From Gammaproteobacteria bacterium (lineage in GTDB: Bacteria; Pseudomonadota; Gammaproteobacteria; SZUA-140), in NCBI GenBank assembly GCA_016712635.1, contig JADJQS010000002.1, positions 62,001-126,000 of the forward strand: a stretch of 64,000 nucleotides of DNA, written 5' to 3'. Made by a program: the position numbers and the translations under genes. Shown here piece after piece: positions 58,346 to 64,000 of this stretch. Below the pieces are notes generated by a model. The model did not search any database. It had not been told where the DNA came from and worked only from the letters and a program-made list of their open reading frames with translations. How positions within the stretch are numbered: position 1 is the stretch's first letter; each line of letters starts with the position of its first letter.

Positions 58346-59580
58346 ATGACAGACACGCTGATCAAGATCGATTTTTCAAAGACACCCGAGCAGCACCCCT
58401 GTATCCACAACCGCTGGCACCCGAACATCCCGATGATTGCCTGGGTCAAGCCGGGCGACGATTTCAAGGTCGAGTGTGTGGACTGGACCGGCGGCCAGAT
58501 TCACAACAATGACAGCGCGAACGACGTGCGCGATGTCGATCTCACCAAGGTTCACTATCTGTCGGGCCCGATCGGGGTCGAGGGCGTCGAACCGGGCGAC
58601 CTGCTGGTGGTCGATATCCTGGACATCGGCACCCTGCCCAATTCGGAATGGGGCTTCAACGGTTTCTTCGCCAGGGAAAACGGCGGCGGCTTCCTCACCG
58701 AGCATTTCCCCGATGCGCGCAAGTCGATCTGGGAGTTCAGCGGCATCTACGCCCATTCGCGCCATGTCCCCGGAGTCAACTTCGCCGGCATCATGCACCC
58801 GGGACTGATCGGCTGCCTGCCGTCCAAGGCGCTGCTCGACACCTGGAACAAGCGCGAAGGGGCCCTGCTCGCCACCAATCCCGATCGCGTGCCGCCGCTG
58901 GTCGCCCCGACCGCGCCGCAGACGGCGCACATGGGCAGCATGAAGCCGGACGCCGCGAAGGCCGCGGCACAGGAGGCTGCGCGTACCGTACCGCCGCGTG
59001 AACACGGCGGCAACTGCGACATCAAGGACCTGACGCGCGGCTCCAAGGTCTACTTCCCGGTCTACGTCAAGGGCGGCGGCCTTCCATGGGCGACCTGCAC
59101 TTCTCCCAGGGCGACGGCGAGATCACCTTCTGCGGCGCCATCGAGATGGCCGGCTGGATCCACATCAAGGTGGATGTGATCAAGGACGGCGTGGCGAAAT
59201 ACGCGGTGAAGAATCCGATCTTCCAGCCCAGCCCGCTGAAACCGGAATACAAGCGTCACCTGATCTTCGAGGGCATCTCGGTGGACGAGTCGGGCAAGCA
59301 GCATTACCTGGACGCCCATGTCTCCTATCGCCAGGCCTGCCTCAACGCCATCGAGTATCTGAAGAAATTCGGCTATACCGGATCGCAGGCCTATGCCATC
59401 CTCGGCTGCGCGCCGGTGGAAGGCCACATCAGCGGCATCGTCGACATCCCCAACGTGTGCGCCACGCTGATGCTGCCGACCGAGATCTTCGAGTTTGATA
59501 TCAATCCGTGCAAGGAAGGACCGAAGAAGTACATCACGGGCGGCAAGGACATCCCGGTGTCGTACTGGAAGGACAGGTAA
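58346..59580 (+). CDS. fmdA: Formamidase/acetamidase FmdA (frameshifted)
   Basis: About 411 residues when restored, matching the family length of about 407-410. The enzyme hydrolyses formamide or other short amides to ammonia and the acid in the cytoplasm. Family blocks: IDFSKTPEQHPCIHNRWHPNIP, DWTGGQIHNNDSANDV, DLLVVDILDIG and NCDIKDLTRGSKVYFPVYVKGGGL. After the shift come MGDLHFSQGDGEITFCGAIEMAG and YAILGCAPVEGHISGIVDIPNVCATLMLP. The frame breaks at 59080-59083, where one base is missing before the GGC-CTT-TCC boundary. GGAG lies 6 bases before the ATG. Downstream is fmdB. Confidence 0.9.
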
Positions 59581-59655
59581 ACGGGCTGTTAGATCACATC
59601 ACCCACGCCGGCGGACGGCCCCGTGCCGTTCGCCGGTTTCACCGGAGAACGAACC

Positions 59656-59973
59656 ATGCCTGTCTATGATTACTGCTGCCACGAGTGCGATCACGAATTC
59701 ACCGAGCTGCGGCCAATGTCCGAACACCTGGCCGACGCGGCCTGCCCCGCCTGTGGAGGATCGGCAGGACGCGTGCTGTCCGCCCCCCGCCTCAGCACGA
59801 TGGATGCCGGAACGCGCAAGGCGCACCAGGTCAACGAGCGCAGCGCCCATGAACCCCGGGTATCCCAGCGTCATCAATGCGGGGCCGGCTGCAATCACAA
59901 ACCCGCATCAGCGGCGGGCACGCCCCTGAAAACCCAGAACGGTGTCAAACGGCCATGGATGCTCGGCCACTGA
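59656..59973 (+). CDS. fmdB: FmdB-family zinc ribbon protein
   Basis: 105 residues from the ATG at 59656 (MPVYDYCCHECDHEF). The N-terminal zinc ribbon has CCHEC and CPACGG, four Cys in the FmdB order. A variable His/Cys tail follows (HQCGAGCNHKP). FmdB was proposed as a regulatory protein of formamidase in methylotrophs, and it lies directly after fmdA here, 75 bp downstream. Its role is otherwise poorly known. Confidence 0.88.
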   Translation: MPVYDYCCHECDHEFTELRPMSEHLADAACPACGGSAGRVLSAPRLSTMDAGTRKAHQVNERSAHEPRVSQRHQCGAGCNHKPASAAGTPLKTQNGVKRPWMLGH

Positions 59974-59983
59974 TCTGACCAGG

Positions 59984-60014
59984 CGCATGACCGCGGACGA
60001 TCCGCGGTCATGCG
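59984..60014. terminator. Bidirectional hairpin terminator
   Basis: Perfect 14-bp arms CGCATGACCGCGGA and TCCGCGGTCATGCG with a 3-base loop, in the gap between convergent fmdB and ppa. No T-tract, but the very stable stem in a convergent gap indicates a shared terminator. Confidence 0.7.
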
Positions 60015-60048
60015 TCATTCCGCATCGACCATCGCCGGACAGGCGATG

Positions 60049-60663
60049 CTACTTGTAGATCTCGTCGTAATCCTGCACCGCGGCATCGATCACCTTGAGG
60101 GCGTGATCGCGGCCGTAGACGCTTTCGACCACCACCGGTGAACGATCGTGCTTGGTCGGGTCATATTTGTAGGTGGAGAAGTAATGACGCAGTCGTTCCA
60201 CCATGCGCGAGGGGAGATTCTTTACATCGTCAATGCTTTCCCACAGGCAGTCGTTCTCGAGCACGGCGATGATCTTGTCATCCGCCTCGCCGCCGTCGAT
60301 GGTGCACATACCGCCGATCACCTTGGCGTTCATGATCACCTCCGAGCGGCTGATCGGGCGTTCGCTGATGACGCAGATATCGAGCGGGTCACCGTCACCC
60401 TCCGCGATGCCCTTCGCCAGACCGGCCACGCGCCGGCCGCAATAGGTGCGCGGGACAAAGCCGTACAGCGTCGGTGGCAGGGAGGAGGTGCGCTGCGGGC
60501 GGTCGACACGCAGGTAGCCGCTGGATTTGTCCACCTCATACTTGATGGTGTCGAAAGGTGTGATCTCGATGTAGGCGAGCACACTGCCGCGTCCGCCCGC
60601 CCAGGTCTCCAGGCCGTGCCAGGGATGCGGACGCCACTGGGAAAATTCTGTTTTCTTGGTCAT
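60049..60663 (-). CDS. ppa: Inorganic pyrophosphatase, family I
   Basis: 204 residues. The active-site signature DGDPLDICVISE is present, with YGFVPRTYCGRRVAG just before it. Other family segments are EITPFDTIKYEVDKSSGYLRVDR, MIDGGE-like MCTIDGGEADDKIIAV and HYFSTYKYDP. It hydrolyses pyrophosphate in the cytoplasm. The length is longer than that of E. coli Ppa (176 residues), mainly by N- and C-terminal extra segments. It is convergent with fmdB. Confidence 0.95.
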   Translation of the reverse strand: MTKKTEFSQWRPHPWHGLETWAGGRGSVLAYIEITPFDTIKYEVDKSSGYLRVDRPQRTSSLPPTLYGFVPRTYCGRRVAGLAKGIAEGDGDPLDICVISERPISRSEVIMNAKVIGGMCTIDGGEADDKIIAVLENDCLWESIDDVKNLPSRMVERLRHYFSTYKYDPTKHDRSPVVVESVYGRDHALKVIDAAVQDYDEIYK

Positions 60664-60843
60664 AAAACTCCGATTACCCCTCCTGATGCTGGACGAAAGC
60701 GAGGAATTCTAGTGATAAACAGTTGTTATTTCAAATCAGGTGTCACTGTTATGGCGGACAATACCTGCGTGCATGCAGCGCGCGGACGACGCCGCCGCGC
60801 AGGAAAGAATCTGTGAACACGCCTTGCCGGGTGGATACTGCGA

Positions 60844-61083
60844 TCAGCGCTGGCGGCCGCTGGAATCGTTCAGCTCCAGGTACCTGTTCACGATCAGGTC
60901 CAGCGCCTGGCCAGCCTCTTCCTTGCTTTGAAACGGCCCAAAACAGCGCGGGCCGCGCACCTTGAAATACCAGCCGAACGCCGGATCCTCAGCCATCGGA
61001 TCCACATAGAAAAGGCGGCTGCTGCGTAGATGGACGGGGGGATACTTATACGACAGATCGAGGTTTTCGAGCAGGATTGACAT
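60844..61083 (-). CDS. Small uncharacterised protein (DUF6316-like)
   Basis: 79 residues: SSRLFYVDPMAEDPAFGWYFKVRGPRCFGPFQSKEEAGQALDLIVNRYLEL is an aromatic-rich segment with the pattern of small DUF6316-like proteins (a WYF stretch, then GPF and a helical end). GGGG lies just before the ATG. The family call is tentative. It is transcribed toward ppa, 180 bp away, and has its own AT-rich upstream region. Confidence 0.6.
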   Translation of the reverse strand: MSILLENLDLSYKYPPVHLRSSRLFYVDPMAEDPAFGWYFKVRGPRCFGPFQSKEEAGQALDLIVNRYLELNDSSGRQR

Positions 61084-61194
61084 CGTTCCCCCTGGCGTAA
61101 TCGGCTGTGGTTTAATCCGTCGGCGGCAACAACGTCGCTGATTATACCGCGGATCGCCCGATTCCGCAGGTCAAATATGCATGGCCGCGGCAGT

Positions 61195-61290
61195 TCACCG
61201 GACCTGAACTTATATTTTATACGTGAATTATTTAATAATAATTACATGGTGATAAATTATTTATCTCAATAATTTATTAGAAATTTTCCC
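61195..61290. promoter_or_regulatory. AT-rich intergenic patch
   Basis: A block about 95 bp long, mostly A and T (runs such as TTATATTTTATACGTG, AATTATTTAATAATAA and AATTATTTATC), between two minus-strand genes. It stands out against GC-rich surroundings and probably holds the promoter of the 79-residue gene, but no clear -35/-10 pair can be fixed. Confidence 0.35.
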
Positions 61291-61319
61291 TCGCGGCGCA
61301 CGCGATCGGGCAGGCCGGT

Positions 61320-62141
61320 TCAGCCCTTCACTGCAGGCGCCCTGCAGTCAGGCCGGATGCCGGCGGCCTGGGCCTGCCTGTACAGAACCAGCGCGTCCTC
61401 CATCCCGGACTGCAGGTCCTTGATACGGGTCTTGTGCGCGGGGTGGGTCGACAGAAATTCCGGCGACTGGCCTCCACCCGCCTTGCTCATGTTCTGCCAC
61501 AGGACAACACTCTCACCCGGGTCGAAACCGGCACGCGCCATCAGATCCAGTCCGATGTCGTCCGCCTCACTCTCCTGCACCCGGCTGAAGGGCAGCAACA
61601 CACCCACCTGGGTGCCAAGTCCAAGCAGGGCCATGGCCGATTCCCGGTTGGATTTGTTGCCGGCCGCCATCCATGCGTCCAGCACCGCCAGCGTCTCGCC
61701 CACGGCAAACTGGTGGGAAACGCGCTCGTTGCCGTGGCGCGCAAGCACATGACCCACCTCGTGCCCGAGCACGGCCGCGAGCTGCGATTGGGACTGCGCC
61801 ACCGACAGCAGGCCCCGGTAGACGCCGATCTTGCCGCCCGGCAGCGCAAACGCATTCACCGTCTTTTCGTCGAAGACCACCACCTGCCAGTCGGTGCTCT
61901 GCCGGCGCACTTCCGGCAGGCGGGTGATGGCATCGGCAACGCACTGCACGTAGGCGGTGATGGCCGCGTCCTCCTCGCGCGGCGTATTGTCCTGTATCTC
62001 GTTGAATGACTGGACACCCATCACGATCATCTGCGATTCAGGCATCAATGTCAGCTGCTTGCGCCCGGTGGGCGAAACCGCACACGCCGCCGCCACAATC
62101 AGCACGGCGCCAACCGCCATCATCCCCGCTGGGATCTTCAC
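61320..62141 (-). CDS. M48-family metalloprotease lipoprotein
   Basis: 273 residues from the GTG at 62141, with GGGAGGG 7 bases before it. The N-terminal signal MKIPAGMMAVGAVLIVAAAC has a lipobox Cys. The zinc site HEVGHVLARHGNERVS (HEXXH) is followed by the third ligand in ESEADDIGLDLMARAGFDP. RKQLTLMPESQMIVMGVQSFNEI and PGGKIGVYRGLL are M48 C-type features. Likely anchored to the outer membrane and similar to LoiP/YggG or BepA quality-control proteases. The longer frame upstream adds 59 residues without a signal and is rejected. Confidence 0.93.
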   Translation of the reverse strand: MKIPAGMMAVGAVLIVAAACAVSPTGRKQLTLMPESQMIVMGVQSFNEIQDNTPREEDAAITAYVQCVADAITRLPEVRRQSTDWQVVVFDEKTVNAFALPGGKIGVYRGLLSVAQSQSQLAAVLGHEVGHVLARHGNERVSHQFAVGETLAVLDAWMAAGNKSNRESAMALLGLGTQVGVLLPFSRVQESEADDIGLDLMARAGFDPGESVVLWQNMSKAGGGQSPEFLSTHPAHKTRIKDLQSGMEDALVLYRQAQAAGIRPDCRAPAVKG

Positions 62142-62426
62142 GCGCTCACCCTCCCCTGTCGATTCCTGCACGATCGTTGCGCAATGATAGTACGTTACGC
62201 AGCCGCCGGCATACCCCGTACCCTGATATGGGACGTTATGCGTGCAGCCGACGGATGCAACCACCTGTAAACGGGAAACCGTCACGCCGCAATGCTGGCG
62301 CGCCTCCCGGCGCGCCACGCCGCCACGCCGGCGGATTATCCGCCGGTGCAGCGCTGCGTGCCTGTGGCTTCCAGGGGGTTATCTTGCAGGATTTACATGA
62401 AGCGACCGATCCGATGGAACGATCGG

Positions 62427-62675
62427 TCAGGCATGGGTGGGTATGTCTTTATACGCGGCTTGCGAATCACTGGATTTGCCGAAGATCTTACCCCACGGCG
62501 CCAGTTGCAGGCCGACCAGGGCAGCGATTCCCGGCCAGATCGCGATCAGCGGGAACACGGAACGCCAGCCGAGCGGGCCTTCCATCGACAGCGTTGCCAG
62601 AACGAGCGTGATGCTCAGAACCAGCATGGTTGCGCGATGGGATATTTCTTCGTTCACTTGGGGATCGTGGGACAT
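62427..62675 (-). CDS. Small two-helix membrane protein
   Basis: 82 residues from the ATG at 62675, with GGAGG 7 bases before it. After a short polar start (MSHDPQVNEEISHR) there are two hydrophobic stretches: ATMLVLSITLVLATLSM and SVFPLIAIWPGIAALVGLQL. The tail is polar. No family is recognised. It stands between the protease gene and an SRPBCC gene, with no obvious partner. Confidence 0.65.
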   Translation of the reverse strand: MSHDPQVNEEISHRATMLVLSITLVLATLSMEGPLGWRSVFPLIAIWPGIAALVGLQLAPWGKIFGKSSDSQAAYKDIPTHA

Positions 62676-63055
62676 ATTGCACCTCCATTGTTCAACTGTT
62701 ACCGAACCGCACCAAAAAGCATCCAGATTCGTATCTGCATCTCTCGCGGTCACTATCATCTCCGCCGTCCAGGACAGTGATGACAACGTTATTTAAGACG
62801 AGGAGTCGGGATTGAAAGTTCCGCGAGGTCGATGAATTTATCATTACAGCATGCGTCGAATTAGTGACGACTCTCACAAAGCGAGCGTCTCCGCAGGGAG
62901 ACATCGACACGATATCAAACGTGCGGCCGCCTGAACGGATCGGTGCGTGTCACATTATCCGTTTTACGCAGCGCGAAATCGCAGACTCGGAAAAGATATG
63001 AAGGCGATGCTTCGTGATGGCGGCGCGCGGCGGAGAATCGCGCACGTTGCGTGGA
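62676..63055. other. 380-bp intergenic region
   Basis: No supported gene. A short hairpin (GTCTCC and GGAGAC, loop GCAG, 62887-62902) lies in it without a T-tract. The left 130 bp are the leader of the 82-residue gene, and the rest is the space after the SRPBCC gene. Nothing else is evident. Confidence 0.6.
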
Positions 63056-63535
63056 CTAGACGACGTTCGTGCAATCGATGAGCCGCGCGTTGAGCAGGCG
63101 CGACAAGCCGATGCCGCCCTCGCGCATCAGCACGTCGTGATTCCATCTGAACAAGGGGTGCGCGAGCGGAGCGGCCAGGTCCATCCAGAATTTATTCGTG
63201 CGCACGCGCCATTCATAACGCACGATGCTGTTCGCTCCGTCCCGGAAGAAACACCAGCGCCCCGAACCTTCGAGCTCACCGCTGGCGAGCCCTTCCAGGA
63301 CGATCATGGGTTCCACGCGCGTCACGCGGCAGGCGAAGCCGAGCGTGTAGGGAAGCCGGCCCCGCCAGACGAAATGGTAAAGCCCGCCCACTCCCTGCGC
63401 ATCGCCCTTTTCGAGTTCGGAGACGCTGAGCGCGCCCCTCCACCAGTCCGGCCAGTGCTGCAGCCGGTAGACGGCCTCCCATACCCGTTCCAGCGGCGCC
63501 CCGATATGCCAGACGGTGGACAGCGCGTAGTTCAT
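63056..63535 (-). CDS. SRPBCC-family protein (polyketide cyclase/START-like)
   Basis: 159 residues from the ATG at 63535 (MNYALSTVWHIGAPLERVWEAVYRLQHWPDWWRGA), a start that overlaps the upstream stop (ATGA). The start of the SRPBCC fold is typical: WHIGAPLERVWEAVYRLQHWPDWWRG, as in polyketide cyclase/dehydrase-like hydrophobic-pocket proteins. The middle (LEGLASGELEGSGRWCFF) and C-terminal helix (PLFRWNHDVLMREGGIGL) fit. The ligand is unknown. The overlap suggests one operon with the partial gene before it. Confidence 0.85.
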   Translation of the reverse strand: MNYALSTVWHIGAPLERVWEAVYRLQHWPDWWRGALSVSELEKGDAQGVGGLYHFVWRGRLPYTLGFACRVTRVEPMIVLEGLASGELEGSGRWCFFRDGANSIVRYEWRVRTNKFWMDLAAPLAHPLFRWNHDVLMREGGIGLSRLLNARLIDCTNVV

Positions 63536-64000
63536 CGCCGCAACGCGTCCCCGCGCGATGAAAAGTGCGCCGCGGGCAGCTCGGGATCCAGGCGCAGTTC
63601 CTCGAACCGGACCTCCTCGATCACGGCGCCCGCCCTGTCGCGGCTGATCACCCTGAGCGGCATCCGGTTCGCGGTGTCCAGCCACAGCTCATAACGCCGG
63701 ATCGCGCCGAGAGAGTCATAAGGCTCGCCTTCGACGACCACATAAAGCGCATCACGGCCGTTGATCTGCTCCGCGACGCAGGTCGTCTGGCCGGAGCGTT
63801 GCAAGCTGCGCACGTTCTGCAGCAATGCGCCAAAGTCGGAGCGGTCGATGCGCTGGCCGGTACGGCTCCGGATCAGCCGGTTGGCGGGATCGAGCGCCAG
63901 GGAAAAGTAACCGCGGCCGAGCGGCCACAGGCGAACCTCTGCGGTCTGCGGATCGTAGATCATCACGACGCCCGCGTGCGGCGCCACGAATTCCATCCGG
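63532..64000 (-). CDS. Partial DUF1571-like exported protein (5' end outside window)
   Basis: At least 155 residues, continuing beyond the right edge: the frame stays open to position 64000, so the Met at 63996 (EFVAPHAGVVMIYDPQTAEVRLWPLG) is probably internal. The segment resembles the LolA/DUF1571-type beta sheet (AGVVMIYDPQTAEVRLWP, RDALYVVVEGEPYDSLGAIRRYELWLDTANRMPLRVISRD), a lipid- or outer-membrane-related fold. The family call is tentative. Its stop overlaps the next gene's start. Confidence 0.55.
   Translation of the reverse strand, partial: RMEFVAPHAGVVMIYDPQTAEVRLWPLGRGYFSLALDPANRLIRSRTGQRIDRSDFGALLQNVRSLQRSGQTTCVAEQINGRDALYVVVEGEPYDSLGAIRRYELWLDTANRMPLRVISRDRAGAVIEEVRFEELRLDPELPAAHFSSRGDALRR

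Overview
The window looks like chromosomal DNA of a GC-rich Gammaproteobacterium. The main support is the dnaX-ybaB-recR block with a 4.5S RNA gene just upstream of dnaX, together with RND pumps, FecI/FecR signalling, TonB receptors and a ZrgABCDE-like zinc system. The lineage cannot be fixed further from sequence alone; a Chromatiales-like environmental organism is a reasonable guess. No phage, CRISPR array, tRNA, rRNA or intact insertion sequence was found.

Layout. 0-3.3 kb (minus): a secreted two-domain multicopper oxidase with an NsrR-like operator, a small membrane protein, and a periplasmic PQQ-type sugar dehydrogenase. 3.3-6.1 kb (minus): recR, ybaB/ebfC, dnaX and ffs. 6.4-12.2 kb (plus): a three-gene RND efflux operon. 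12.3-17.1 kb (minus): a Fur-family regulator followed by a ZrgA-like metal-uptake operon. 17.3-18.7 kb: trkH. 18.9-40.8 kb (plus): a long metal/TonB island with fecI, fecR, two paralogous TonB receptors, an ABC-2 exporter with two permeases, periplasmic DUF4198 proteins, a lower-GC RND efflux operon, a third TonB receptor and another DUF4198 gene. 40.9-50.7 kb (plus): a DUF3016 protein and the kdp system, kdpFABC and kdpDE, with a CorA/ZntB-like gene between kdpC and kdpD. 50.9-60.0 kb: a sigma-54 activator, a five-gene Urt/Fmd-type ABC transporter (minus), then formamidase and FmdB (plus). 60.0-64.0 kb (minus): inorganic pyrophosphatase, an M48 lipoprotein protease and small proteins.

The amide/urea block is the best-resolved regulatory circuit. 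Two divergent promoters with -24/-12 sigma-54 signatures, one for the transporter and one for fmdA, lie in a 619-bp gap that also holds palindromes suited to an activator. A GAF-AAA-Fis activator gene sits at the other end of the transporter operon. This predicts nitrogen-controlled uptake of short amides or urea and release of ammonia from formamide.

Caution on gene integrity: five otherwise well-conserved genes are split by single-base shifts (TonB receptor 1, TonB receptor 2, the second RND permease, the transporter binding protein and formamidase), and TonB receptor 3 has an in-frame TAG. kdpE also lacks a standard start codon. So many isolated one-base lesions in unrelated genes suggest sequence errors at least in part. 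These genes are listed at full reconstructed span, with the lesion described. Start codons were moved from the longest open frame wherever a Shine-Dalgarno sequence, signal peptide or overlap argued for it.
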